Of a DNA stretch of 64,000 bases, positions 26,529 to 34,966 are shown in pieces. The stretch covers positions 1-64,000 of the forward strand of contig DATGZN010000096.1 in assembly GCA_035297145.1 (NCBI GenBank). The letters are read 5' to 3'. The first letter of the stretch is position 1, and each line of letters opens with the position of its first letter. A program made the translations under genes and the position numbers. This DNA is from QHXW01 sp035297145 (lineage in GTDB: Bacteria > Acidobacteriota > Terriglobia > Bryobacterales > Bryobacteraceae). A model generated the notes under the pieces. It made no database searches. It was given only the letters and a program-made list of their open reading frames with translations, and was not told the DNA's origin.

Positions 26529-27712
26529 GGGGCACCCAGCAAACGGACGGCGGTTAAAGCGTAAACCAACGCGCAATTCTCGATGTTCCGAACCGGCACG
26601 AATTCGTGCGGACCGTGTGAAACCGCGAGCAGGCCAGGACCGTAGGCCAGAGCGGGAATTCCCTTCTGCGCGTAGAATCGTGTTTCTAACAGCCCGGGGC
26701 ACAATTCGAATCGAGGCATCTTTCCGGTAGCCTCCGAGACCGACTCTTCGAGAGCCTTGGACAACGGATGGTCCTGCGACGTGGCCGAGGCGTCTCCTTG
26801 CTGGAAGATCTCGGAATCGAGATCGACACCTTGACGTTTCGAGCGCTCTAACACGCGCAACATGCGCTGGGTTTCAAGCGCCAGGTCTTCTTCCGGGTTT
26901 GTGCGCCGGTCTACGGTGAAACTACACTCCGCCGGCACGACATTGAAGTTCGTTCCACCCTCGCATCGGCCGCCCAGCATCAGGATAGAATGGCGCGCGG
27001 ATTCGGGCCGTACGGGAAAACGTGTTTTTCTTGACGCGATCCGCGTCTGCAAGGCACGCAGCCCCTGTGCAACGTGAAGCATCCCTTCAAAAGCGTTGCG
27101 TACCGAGTGCGACAAGCCGGAATGGATCGCTTTGCCGCGGACAGTCACGCGGAGCGACACCGCCCCCCGGCTGGAATTCCAGATCACTCCACTGGTAGGC
27201 TCGGGCGTCAGCATGCCGATGGCGGTGGGATCGATCAGGCCCGCCTCCACCAGAGCCCTGGTGCCCCGCGCACCGGCGGTTTCCTCATCAGGAACCAAGC
27301 TCAGGATGATTCTTCCGTCCAGATTCACACCACTGTCCCGGAGCGCCAGAATCGCATACACCATGGAGGCTAAACCCGATTTCATGTCGGATGAGCCCCG
27401 GCCGAACAGCCGTCCGTTCCGCATGACCGGCAGGAACTGGGATGACGCAGCGGCGGGCACTACATCGTAGTGGCCCTGAAAATAGAGGGTCCGCTGGCCA
27501 CTGCCGTAATGGGCTCGCACGCAGTAGTGGGGTGTGTGGGAATCGAGACGCAAACCCAGTTTCCGCAAGCGCCTGCGCAGGAAACGGACGCATTCGAGAT
27601 ACGCGGTTCCCGGCGGATTCTCCGTGGGCAGGGCTATCAACTCACGGACGAAGTCCAGCATTTCGCGGCGTCGCGACCTGAGGCCGGCGGCGAGTTTCCG
27701 CGATAAGGACAT
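26525..27712 (-). CDS. M20-family metallopeptidase (ArgE/DapE/CPG2-like)
   Basis: Di-zinc amidohydrolase or exopeptidase of 395 aa. First metal ligand and catalytic Asp: GHYDVVPA; bridging Asp: GRGSSDMKSG; catalytic and metal Glu: VPDEET; dimerisation-domain histidine: HSGLSHS; final ligand His: VSHGPHEF. These fit the M20A layout used by acetylornithine deacetylases, succinyl-diaminopimelate desuccinylases and carboxypeptidases, so the exact substrate is open. It is divergent from the MocR regulator, with repeated motifs between them, so it is a likely target of that regulator. No signal peptide, so cytosolic. Confidence 0.87.
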   Translation of the reverse strand: MSLSRKLAAGLRSRRREMLDFVRELIALPTENPPGTAYLECVRFLRRRLRKLGLRLDSHTPHYCVRAHYGSGQRTLYFQGHYDVVPAAASSQFLPVMRNGRLFGRGSSDMKSGLASMVYAILALRDSGVNLDGRIILSLVPDEETAGARGTRALVEAGLIDPTAIGMLTPEPTSGVIWNSSRGAVSLRVTVRGKAIHSGLSHSVRNAFEGMLHVAQGLRALQTRIASRKTRFPVRPESARHSILMLGGRCEGGTNFNVVPAECSFTVDRRTNPEEDLALETQRMLRVLERSKRQGVDLDSEIFQQGDASATSQDHPLSKALEESVSEATGKMPRFELCPGLLETRFYAQKGIPALAYGPGLLAVSHGPHEFVPVRNIENCALVYALTAVRLLGAP

Positions 27713-27741
27713 TCCAAATAATAACGGCGGAGGATACGGTA

Positions 27742-27782
27742 AGTACAGATGCAGATCTATTGAAATGTAACCAGTACAGATG
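27742..27782. promoter_or_regulatory. Direct repeats in the MocR-peptidase divergent promoter region
   Basis: AGTACAGATG occurs at 27742-27751 and 27773-27782, 31 bases apart (three helical turns). MocR regulators commonly bind spaced direct repeats next to divergent genes, so these are the best operator candidates. Confidence 0.65.
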
Positions 27783-27798
27783 TAATCTTGAAAAACTG

Positions 27799-29253
27799 AT
27801 GTCTATGTTAGCCGCAGTCAAAACGCCTCTTTATTTGAAACTAGCCCGTTCGCTCGAGGAGCAGATGAGCCGGGGAGTCCTGCGTCCGGGAGACCGGCTG
27901 CCCTCGGTGCGGGCATTCAGCCGGCAGCAAGACGTGAGCATTTCGACGGTGCTGGAAGCCTACATCTGGCTGGAGAACCGCGGGGCCATTGAGTCCCGGC
28001 CGAAATCGGGGTTCTTTGTGCGTGTGCCTTTCGCTAAATCGGTTCCCGAACCGCGGTTCCAGACGCCGGCGCCCAAGCCTGCAAATTTCAGCGCGAGCGC
28101 GATCGTGACCGAGGTGATGCGATGCGCGAATCGTCCTGGCAGCGTACCGTTGGGCAGCGCGCTACCCGATCCGCAACTGATGCCCAATGCCAAGCTCAAC
28201 GAGATTTTGCGGCGCATTATCCGTCGGCATCCGATGCACAGCGCGCAATACAACTTTCCTCCGGGAATCGAAAGTTTGCGTCGCCAGATTGCGCGGCGTG
28301 CGCTGGCTTATGGGTGCAGCCTCCCACCTTCGGAGATCGTCATCACCAGTGGAGCCATGGAGGCACTCAACCTGGCCTTGCGAGTCGTGGCACGGCCAGG
28401 GGACCTGGTGGCAGTGGAAAGCCCGACCTATTTCGGCGTGCTCGACGCGATTCAGTCGCTGGGCTTGCGCGCCATTGAAATTCCCACGCATCCCCGCGAA
28501 GGGATGAGCCTGGAACTGCTGGAGCGCGCTATTCGGAAGCACCGAATAAAGGCCTGCATGACGATGACCAACGGCCACAACCCGCTCGGCTATGTGCTCT
28601 CGGACGACTATAAGAGGGAGTTGGCGGAGTTAACCGCGAAGTACGATGTCGCGCTGATTGAAGATAATCTTTATGGCGACCTGGCATACGGCCCGCGGCC
28701 GCCGAAACTGGCAAAGGCTTTCGACCAAAAAGGCAATGTACTGGCTTGTGCGTCCATTTCCAAAGTGCTGTCGCCAGGTTTCCGGCTGGGCTGGATTCAC
28801 GCAGGGCGCTACCAAGCAGAACTGGAACGGCTGAAGTTCATCAGCACCGTGGCGGCAGGGTCGTTGCCGCAACTGGTGGCGGCCGAGTATCTCGAAACCG
28901 GCGGTTTCGATCGCTACCTTGTGAGGCTACGGATTGCGTTTGCCGAGCAGGTGCGCATGGTGAGCCAGGCTGTAGCGAAGTATTTTCCGGAGGGAACGCG
29001 CATCACGCGCCCCGGCGCCGGATACCTGCTGTGGGTCGAGATGCCAAAGAAGATCGACGCGCTGAAACTATTCCGGGCGGCGCTGGACGCCAACATCGGC
29101 ATTGTGCCCGGCCCGATCTTTTCAACGACAGGAAGATTTAGTAACTGCATACGGCTCAGTTGCGGGTACCGGTGGTCGGATACGATTGACCGGGCGCTGG
29201 TGACACTGGGGCGGGCTTGCGACGAGATTGGGAGGCAGGGGACAAGTGGGTGA
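27799..29253 (+). CDS. MocR-type regulator (GntR wHTH fused to aminotransferase domain)
   Basis: A 484-aa PLP-sensing transcription factor. Residues 1-75 form a winged HTH (KLARSLEEQMSRGVLRPGDRLPSVRAFSRQ and QDVSISTVLEAYIWLENRGAI); the rest is a fold-type I aminotransferase domain with SGAMEALNLALRV, DNLYGDLAYG and the PLP-lysine region ISKVLSPGFRLGW. Such proteins usually bind PLP or amino-acid adducts rather than transaminate. I use ATG 27799, downstream of the direct repeats; ATG 27760 would place one repeat inside the gene. Its last 41 codons are matched by a second copy at 29904-30029. Confidence 0.9.
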   Translation: MSMLAAVKTPLYLKLARSLEEQMSRGVLRPGDRLPSVRAFSRQQDVSISTVLEAYIWLENRGAIESRPKSGFFVRVPFAKSVPEPRFQTPAPKPANFSASAIVTEVMRCANRPGSVPLGSALPDPQLMPNAKLNEILRRIIRRHPMHSAQYNFPPGIESLRRQIARRALAYGCSLPPSEIVITSGAMEALNLALRVVARPGDLVAVESPTYFGVLDAIQSLGLRAIEIPTHPREGMSLELLERAIRKHRIKACMTMTNGHNPLGYVLSDDYKRELAELTAKYDVALIEDNLYGDLAYGPRPPKLAKAFDQKGNVLACASISKVLSPGFRLGWIHAGRYQAELERLKFISTVAAGSLPQLVAAEYLETGGFDRYLVRLRIAFAEQVRMVSQAVAKYFPEGTRITRPGAGYLLWVEMPKKIDALKLFRAALDANIGIVPGPIFSTTGRFSNCIRLSCGYRWSDTIDRALVTLGRACDEIGRQGTSG

Positions 29254-29258
29254 GAACG

Positions 29259-29274
29259 TTGACAACGTATATAC
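29259..29274 (+). promoter_or_regulatory. Candidate brnTA promoter/operator
   Basis: TTGACA at 29259-29264 is followed by the palindrome GTATATAC at 29267-29274, 12 bases before the toxin start. TA operons of this type are usually autorepressed through such a palindrome; no good -10 at normal spacing is visible. Confidence 0.45.
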
Positions 29275-29286
29275 ACTAACGAAAGA

Positions 29287-29574
29287 ATGGATGAAGCTTC
29301 TGGCGTCGCCTTCGACTGGGATGCAGAGAACACTCGGCATCTGAGGCGGCATCGAGTGACGCCGAAGGAATTCGAAGAACTCATGACTGGCGATCCGCTG
29401 TACAGGGAATACCAACCGTCAAACCGCGAGGAACGATACAAGGTCCTAGGCGCAACCAAAGCTGGCCGCGTCTTGATTGCGGTATTCACGTTGAGAGAGG
29501 GCCGGGTTCGGGCCATTACGGCGTATGCGGCTGGCCGAGCCTATCAGAAGCTGTACTGGGAGTCGGCGTTATGA
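29287..29574 (+). CDS. brnT: BrnT-family toxin
   Basis: A 95-aa RelE-fold ribonuclease toxin that blocks translation. The FDWDAENTRHLRRHRVTPKEFEE opening, DPLYREYQPSNREERYKVLGATKAGRVL core and final RAITAYAAGRAYQKLYWE are typical of BrnT, with the His/Arg/Tyr residues of its active surface present. ATG 29287 begins the gene; it overlaps its antitoxin by four bases. It sits between the full MocR gene and a truncated MocR copy. Confidence 0.92.
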   Translation: MDEASGVAFDWDAENTRHLRRHRVTPKEFEELMTGDPLYREYQPSNREERYKVLGATKAGRVLIAVFTLREGRVRAITAYAAGRAYQKLYWESAL

Positions 29575-29870
29575 ACGAGAGGCGTGTCCTACCTGCCTTT
29601 AAATCAGAAGCCGAAGAGGCGGAATGGTGGTACAAAAACCGCGCGCGGCTCGACAGGGACATTGTGACAAGTGCGAAGAGCGGCAAGTTGAGGCGGCTGA
29701 CTCGTGAGAAATTGAAGGAGCGCTTGGCAGCTTCGAAGTCGCGGGTCGTTTCCATCCGATTGCCGGAGGATGATATTGAACTTGCGCGCCGCCAGGCGGA
29801 GCAAAAGGGTCTTCCGTACCAGACGTACATCAAATCCGTCTTACACCAAGCATTGCGGCAAGCTAAGTAG
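29571..29870 (+). CDS. brnA: BrnA-type antitoxin
   Basis: A 99-aa ribbon-helix-helix antitoxin. The N-terminal half (FKSEAEEAEWWYKNRARLD) resembles the toxin-binding part of BrnA, and SRVVSIRLPEDDIELARRQAEQKGLPYQTYIKSVLHQAL is the RHH DNA-binding part. It follows brnT with a four-base overlap; toxin before antitoxin is the usual order for this family. It likely represses the operon together with the toxin. Only 33 bases separate its stop from the remnant of a second MocR gene. Confidence 0.87.
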   Translation: MNERRVLPAFKSEAEEAEWWYKNRARLDRDIVTSAKSGKLRRLTREKLKERLAASKSRVVSIRLPEDDIELARRQAEQKGLPYQTYIKSVLHQALRQAK

Positions 29871-29903
29871 TGAAAACGCCCGGACGGGCACGAGCGCGGT
29901 CTT

Positions 29904-30029
29904 GGGCCCATCTTTTCGACCACAGGAAGGTTCAGCAATTGCATCCGGCTGAGTTGCGGGTATCGTTGGTCGGATACGATTGAGCGGGCGCTGGGGCGGG
30001 CTTGTGACGAGATTGGGAGGCAGGGGTAG
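29904..30029 (+). pseudogene. 3' remnant of a second MocR-family gene
   Basis: 42 codons (41 plus stop) match the end of the MocR gene at 29110-29253. Over 41 shared codons there are 14 nucleotide differences, all in third codon positions, causing one change (Asp to Glu); there is also a three-codon deletion and a shorter tail. The remaining frame is intact but has no start or upstream part. Confidence 0.9.
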
Positions 30030-30213
30030 CTACCTCAGGGGAACAGAATGGGCAAAAAACGGGTGGTCCGGTTCCTGGGTTTTCGCTCCCAATTGACGAT
30101 TTCGGCGAAGGAGAAGGCTAATTCGGAAGGAAACCCTAACGCCTTCAGGTTCTTGAGTCAGCGGAAGTTTGGTGTGTAGTGTAAACTCACTGACTGTCTA
30201 GTGGCTAAGACCC

Positions 30214-31227
30214 ATGAAGCAGTGCTTTGTAGTGTGGATCGGCTTTCTCGCCGCCGCGGCCTGGGCACAGGATGGGAGGCCCACATTCCGCGCAACCTCG
30301 GAACTGGTACTTGTCGATGTACAAGTGATCCATAAAAAGACGAATACTGCGTTTGGGGAGCTGCAAGCAAAAGATTTCGACCTGTCCGAAGAGGGTGTGC
30401 CACAGAAAATCCTGTTCCTCGGGCGCGACCAGTTGCCGCTTTCGGTGATCCTTCTGTTCGACCTAACCCGGTCTGAGCGCCGAGTCCTGGGGCATCTGGC
30501 TGCGGGCGCGCGAGGTGCCCTGGCACACTTGAATCCGGAAGACGAGGTCGCCGTGATGGTCTATGCTGCATCTGCGCGACTGATAGACGGCTTCACCCTC
30601 GACCGCGAGAGGACCGCCGCCGCAATTGCGCGGGCCGCAACGATGAAGTCGGACGATGCCGCCTTCTTCAACGAAGCGATGTATCAGGCCGCCGTGCAAC
30701 TCGAGAACTCAGGCAACCCGTCCGGGCGCCGAGTCATTCTGTGGCTTACCGATAACCTGCCCAATCTGCCGACGAATTACATGCTCCAGGGGCACGACGA
30801 AGGTCTGGGTGGTACGCTTCCACACACGGAGGAGCAAGCCATTCACAAATTGCACGACTCGAGCACGGTGGTGATGCCGCTGTTGTTAAAGGACCGGCTG
30901 TACATCTGGGGTGAATGGATAGTGTCAAACGACAGGAGGGAGTACGCCCGCGAGCACCCAAATAGTGAGGATTACCCTCCCGGAGAAGCGCGCAAATACG
31001 CCGAGCTAACCGGGGGATTCGCGTTTGAACTGCGCGGAAAGAAGGTGGAGGACCGACTAGCCGAGGTCATCGACAGCATTCGGACCCGCTACACCATTGG
31101 CTACCGGCCCGCGGAAATTAAACCGCCGGGAACGTTTTGCCGCTTGAAAGTGGCGCTGGCGCCGGGCGCACCGCTGCGTCCTCAGGAATGGAGGGTGCTG
31201 GCGCGAGCCGGTTACTACAGGAGGTAG
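30214..31227 (+). CDS. Exported VWFA-domain protein (acidobacterial type)
   Basis: A 337-aa precursor with signal peptide MKQCFVVWIGFLAAAAWAQ. The mature protein opens with a beta-rich segment (ATSELVLVDVQVI, ELQAKDFDLSEEGVPQKI) and then a von Willebrand A domain starting LSVILLFDLTRSERR, where the metal site reads DxTxS rather than DxSxS. It matches the VWFA-related domain family found in large numbers in Acidobacteriota. The C-terminal region DRLAEVIDSIRTRYTIGYRP is a hallmark. Likely periplasmic, mediating protein contacts; function unknown. The 184 bases before it hold no gene. Confidence 0.88.
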   Translation: MKQCFVVWIGFLAAAAWAQDGRPTFRATSELVLVDVQVIHKKTNTAFGELQAKDFDLSEEGVPQKILFLGRDQLPLSVILLFDLTRSERRVLGHLAAGARGALAHLNPEDEVAVMVYAASARLIDGFTLDRERTAAAIARAATMKSDDAAFFNEAMYQAAVQLENSGNPSGRRVILWLTDNLPNLPTNYMLQGHDEGLGGTLPHTEEQAIHKLHDSSTVVMPLLLKDRLYIWGEWIVSNDRREYAREHPNSEDYPPGEARKYAELTGGFAFELRGKKVEDRLAEVIDSIRTRYTIGYRPAEIKPPGTFCRLKVALAPGAPLRPQEWRVLARAGYYRR

Positions 31228-31309
31228 CGCGGTACGCCCTCGAAGATCGGCCATGATTGCGGTCACGGAGTTCAGATCAGCATCGATTTAGCCCGGAGCA
31301 CTACCGGTG

Positions 31310-32350
31310 TCATAGCGTGAGCGTCACTTTCGTGAGCGTGCGTGGAAGATCGGGATTCAGGCCTTTCTGCGCTGCGAGGCATCCGGCGAGGATCTGGGCC
31401 GGAATGATATAGGGAATCGGTGTGTAGAGTTCCGGCAGGCGTTGCGGGAGGCGGATCACGCGCGTGCCGATTTCGGAGGCGGGCATGTTGCTGGAGTCGG
31501 TGATGACCACGGTTTCGGCTTTCAGAGCTTTTAGTTTCTCAATGGCTTCGCGAACGGGCTTCCAGGTGACGCCGGATGGCGCGAATACGAAGACAGGGAA
31601 GCTGGGCTCGACCAGAGCGATAGGGCCGTGGAGGAAATCGGCCGAGGAGAAACGCTCCGCGACGACGTAGCAGGTCTCCATCAGCTTCAGGGATAATTCG
31701 AAGGCATTGGCATAATTGAGGCCGCGGCCCATGACGACGCAGTGGTCCATGAATCGATAGCGCTCGGAAAGGGCAGCGATCTCGGATTCCAGGCGCAGCG
31801 CGGCAGCCGCACGCTCGGGCAGGCGCGCCAAGTCGTCGGGGCGAATGCGAGCGCCCAAAGCATACGCCAGCAGGTAGAGCATGAGGACCTGGCCGGTGTA
31901 GGTTTTGGTGGCGGCGACACTTTTCTCTTTGCCGGCATGGACCTGGAAGACGTGCTGCGCGAGTTTCGCCATGGAACTGGAAGCTTCGTTCGTGATACCA
32001 ACGGTCAGCGCGCCTTGCTTGCGGGCTTCCTCGAGGATGAGGTTGGTGTCGGTGGATTCGCCGGATTGCGAAATGGCGACGACCAGCGCTTCCCGGAAGT
32101 TGACGCGCGTATTGTAGAGCGTATAGATGGATGGCGCTGCGAGGGAAACGGGAATGCGGGTGGTGATCTCGAGCAGATATCGGCCGAATAACGCGGCGTT
32201 GTCGGAAGTGCCGCGGGCAACCAGCACGATCAGCGTCGGCCGGCGCTTACCCATGAGCCGCTTGAAACGCTCGACGCGCTTGAGCTCATTGCGCAGCGTG
32301 CGCTCCAGGCGCTCGGGCTGTTGGCGAATCTCTTCGAGCATGCGGGACAT
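31310..32350 (-). CDS. Double-SIS sugar-phosphate enzyme (NagB-II/glucosamine-6-P deaminase-like)
   Basis: A 346-aa protein with two sugar isomerase (SIS) domains and no glutaminase domain. Key motifs: GTSDNAALFGRYLLE and ISQSGESTDTNLIL in the first SIS domain, KSVAATKTYTGQVLM, and FLHGPIALVEPSFPVFVFAPSG in the second. This arrangement, lacking the glutamine amidotransferase of GlmS, fits NagB-II-type glucosamine-6-phosphate deaminases or GlmS-like isomerases. It would release ammonia from amino-sugar phosphate and yield fructose-6-phosphate. No kinase or PTS is adjacent. Starts at ATG 32350, diverging from DUF3467. Confidence 0.86.
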   Translation of the reverse strand: MSRMLEEIRQQPERLERTLRNELKRVERFKRLMGKRRPTLIVLVARGTSDNAALFGRYLLEITTRIPVSLAAPSIYTLYNTRVNFREALVVAISQSGESTDTNLILEEARKQGALTVGITNEASSSMAKLAQHVFQVHAGKEKSVAATKTYTGQVLMLYLLAYALGARIRPDDLARLPERAAAALRLESEIAALSERYRFMDHCVVMGRGLNYANAFELSLKLMETCYVVAERFSSADFLHGPIALVEPSFPVFVFAPSGVTWKPVREAIEKLKALKAETVVITDSSNMPASEIGTRVIRLPQRLPELYTPIPYIIPAQILAGCLAAQKGLNPDLPRTLTKVTLTL

Positions 32351-32376
32351 GAATTACAGGATAGACGAAACTTCAC

Positions 32377-32400
32377 CGCAGAGGCGCAGAGGCGCGGAGA
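32377..32400. repeat. Three CGCAGAGG-type octamers
   Basis: CGCAGAGG, CGCAGAGG and CGCGGAGA lie end to end (32377, 32385, 32393), a perfect period of eight. The same unit is found at 17979-18002 (other strand) and, more degenerate, at 12087-12111. Confidence 0.8.
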
Positions 32401-32451
32401 ATTCCCGTCCCGGTTGACGGGGGCTCTGGCGTGATTCACCATGTAAGGTCT

Positions 32452-32748
32452 ATGACTACCCCGCCACAGCAGCCGAAGATTCAGCTTGTCCACACTCCTG
32501 AATATCGCGAGGGCTACGCCAACAGCGTGCAGATTCGCGTGAACCTGTGGGATTTTCTGCTGCTATTCGGCTTGGTGAACCAGACGTCGGCGGATACGGT
32601 CAACATCCACAATTTCCAGGGCATTTATGTCAGCCCGCAACAAGCCAAGGCGCTGCTCAACGTGCTGCAACAGAATGTGAACCAGTACGAGGCGGCGTTT
32701 GGGGAAATCAAACTCGAGCCGCGGGCCGGCGCGGGGTTCGTGCAGTAG
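32452..32748 (+). CDS. DUF3467 protein
   Basis: A 98-aa protein beginning at ATG 32452 (MTTPPQQPKIQ). The family pattern is clear: YANSVQIRVNLWDFLLLFG, a VNIHNFQGIYVSPQQAKALLNVL stretch and a final QYEAAFGEIKLE. DUF3467 proteins are small beta-alpha proteins with no known activity, often near exported or envelope genes. It precedes the GT39-like membrane enzyme by six bases, so they share a transcript. The frame is open 21 bases further upstream, but the extra residues do not fit the family. Confidence 0.87.
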   Translation: MTTPPQQPKIQLVHTPEYREGYANSVQIRVNLWDFLLLFGLVNQTSADTVNIHNFQGIYVSPQQAKALLNVLQQNVNQYEAAFGEIKLEPRAGAGFVQ

Positions 32749-32754
32749 CGGCGC

Positions 32755-34233
32755 ATGACGGTAGTGCCCGCGGGCCGGCGAACCAGCGCACGAAACTTCC
32801 TGCTGGTGGGGGCGGCGTTGGCCGCGTTCATTTTTGCCAGCCATCTCACATTTTTGAAGGTGCCCTTCTATTGGGATGAACTGGGACAATTTGTCCCGGC
32901 GGCGCTCGATATCTTTCAGAAAGGCGCCTGGGTTCCGCGCTCCACAGTGCCCAATGTGCATCCGCCGGGGGTGATGGCGTACCTGGCGGCGGTGTGGTCG
33001 ATCACCGGTTACTCAATCGCTATAACGCGGCTGGCGATGCTCGGTCTCGCGGCCGCGGGTGCTGTGGTTACGCTCCGGCTCGGCACGTGCATGGGACTCT
33101 CGGTGGGAGCGGCGACGCTCGGGGCGGGGTTTCTCTCGGTTTCGCCGCTGTTTTTTTCGCAGTCGATGATGGCGCAGCTCGATATGCCCGCGATGGTGTT
33201 CCTGGCGCTGGCGCTCTTGCTGTTCCTCGAAGAGCGAATCGTGGCGGCGGCGTTGGTTTCGACGGTGCTGGTGATGATGAAGGAGACGGGCATCATCGCA
33301 CCATTTCTGTTCGGCATGTGGCTGTGGTTTGAAAAGCGGCGGCGCGAGGCGATGTGGTTTGTTGTTCCGGTGCTGCCGCTCGTGGCGTGGCTCATGGTGC
33401 TCGATCGCGCGACCGGGCGTCTGTTCGGTAATGCAGCGTTCACCGAATACAACGTCTGGTATCTGTTGCATCCTGTGCGCCTGCCGTTGGCGCTGATGCG
33501 GCGCTTGTACTACCTGTTTATTGGGACGGGGCACTGGATCGGGTCGATCGCGGTGGTTCTGGCGCTTCGACAATCGTTGCTTTTCCGAACGCGCGCTTGG
33601 CGGATCGCCGGATTACTGGTAGTGGGGCACGTGCTTCTGGTGAGCGTTTTGGGAGGGGCTGTGCTGGAGCGTTACCTTTTGCCCGTGCTGCCTATTCTGT
33701 ATGTCGCATTTGCTGCGGCCCTGTGGCGCTACGCTAAGCCATGGCGAATCGCCAGCGCGGCGGCGCTTGGCACGGCTTTGATTGCAGGAAATTTCTTGAA
33801 CCCGCCCTATCCGTTTCCTTTGGAAAACAACCTGGCATTCGTAGATTTCGCGAGGCTTCACGGCGAGGCTGCCGCTTACCTCGAAACACACTATCCGGAT
33901 GGAACGATCGCGACCATGTTTCCGCTGGCCTCCGCGCTGCGCCGGCCGGAGTACGGTTATGTGCGGCATCGGCTGCACGTGCGGGAGATCGATGATTTCT
34001 CGTCCAGGAATGTGGCCCCGCTGGCGCGCGAGGATGTGGCAGCGCTCGTGCTCTATTCGACGGCATGGGACCCGATGGGGTTGATGGAGAATCCGGAATG
34101 GACTGCATTCATCCAGCGCTATTACGGATACGAGGCGCCGGTGAGCCCGGAAGAGATTCGCGTGTTGCTGGGTGCACACCGCGTGGCGCGATGGACACGC
34201 CATGGCCAGTGGATCGAGATTTACCAAAGATAG
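32755..34233 (+). CDS. GT39/ArnT-like membrane glycosyltransferase
   Basis: A 492-aa polytopic protein with about eleven hydrophobic segments. The first loop has VPFYWDELGQFVPAALDIFQKGAWV, containing the Asp-Glu pair used by dolichyl/undecaprenyl-phosphate sugar transferases, and HPPGVMAYLAAVWSITG. The C-terminal part after about 350 is soluble and periplasmic-like (LHGEAAAYLETHYPDGTI and IDDFSSRNVAPLA). It probably moves a sugar from a polyprenyl carrier to lipid, protein or polysaccharide; acceptor unknown. It is followed after ten bases by DUF3142. Confidence 0.8.
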   Translation: MTVVPAGRRTSARNFLLVGAALAAFIFASHLTFLKVPFYWDELGQFVPAALDIFQKGAWVPRSTVPNVHPPGVMAYLAAVWSITGYSIAITRLAMLGLAAAGAVVTLRLGTCMGLSVGAATLGAGFLSVSPLFFSQSMMAQLDMPAMVFLALALLLFLEERIVAAALVSTVLVMMKETGIIAPFLFGMWLWFEKRRREAMWFVVPVLPLVAWLMVLDRATGRLFGNAAFTEYNVWYLLHPVRLPLALMRRLYYLFIGTGHWIGSIAVVLALRQSLLFRTRAWRIAGLLVVGHVLLVSVLGGAVLERYLLPVLPILYVAFAAALWRYAKPWRIASAAALGTALIAGNFLNPPYPFPLENNLAFVDFARLHGEAAAYLETHYPDGTIATMFPLASALRRPEYGYVRHRLHVREIDDFSSRNVAPLAREDVAALVLYSTAWDPMGLMENPEWTAFIQRYYGYEAPVSPEEIRVLLGAHRVARWTRHGQWIEIYQR

Positions 34234-34243
34234 GAGGTTCGCC

Positions 34244-34966
34244 GTGCGTATCGCCGTTATTGTTTTGATCGCCACTGCCATTGCGGCGCTGGCGTACCGG
34301 CCACAGCGCGACCCGCTGCCGGAGTTCCCGCGCATCATGATTTGGGCGTGGGAGCGGCCGGAAAAATTGGACTTCATCGACCCGCGCGAGGCCGGAGTCG
34401 CATTTCTGGCGCGCACGGTTACCGTGCGCGGCGAGATCGTCAATATTCGCCCCCGGATGCAGCCGCTGGTGGTGGCACCGGGGCTGGCGATGATGGCGGT
34501 GGTGCGCGTTGAGTCGCAGGATCCACAGCCTGGTGCGCGGATTGCCGTGGAGCACGCGATTCTGGATGCCACGGAACTCCATGGCGTTCGGGCGCTGCAA
34601 ATCGACTACGACGCGAAAGCTTCCGAACGGGATTTTTATCGTGGCGTAATTCAGGACCTGCGCCGCGTGCTGCCGGCCTCCATGCCGCTCTCGATCACGG
34701 CGCTGGCTTCGTGGTGTGAGTATGACGACTGGATCTCCGGGCTTCCTGTAACGGAGGCTGTGCCGATGCTGTTTCGCATGGGCGCCGAACCCTATCGCGG
34801 CGCGGAGCGATTGCGCGAGAGAAAGTGCCAGTCGAGTGTCGGCATTTCGACCGATGAGCCGCTGGCCGAGCCGCCGCGGGGACGGCGCGTTTACATATTT
34901 CATCCGCGAAGCTGGTCGCGCGAAGAATTACGCGCTGCGATTCAGGAGGTGCGGCGATGGCAATAA
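34244..34966 (+). CDS. DUF3142 family exported protein
   Basis: A 240-aa protein starting at GTG 34244, six bases after AGGAGG (34232-34237). The N-terminus is a short hydrophobic anchor or signal (MRIAVIVLIATAIAALAY). The DUF3142 signature follows: MIWAWERPEKLDFIDPREAGVAFLARTV and QIDYDAKASERDFYRGVIQDLRR. The motif LQIDYDA and the ALASWCEYDDWI segment suggest a TIM-barrel, glycosidase-like fold, but catalytic residues are unproven. It overlaps the next large gene by ten bases; these two are commonly neighbours. Confidence 0.85.
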   Translation: MRIAVIVLIATAIAALAYRPQRDPLPEFPRIMIWAWERPEKLDFIDPREAGVAFLARTVTVRGEIVNIRPRMQPLVVAPGLAMMAVVRVESQDPQPGARIAVEHAILDATELHGVRALQIDYDAKASERDFYRGVIQDLRRVLPASMPLSITALASWCEYDDWISGLPVTEAVPMLFRMGAEPYRGAERLRERKCQSSVGISTDEPLAEPPRGRRVYIFHPRSWSREELRAAIQEVRRWQ

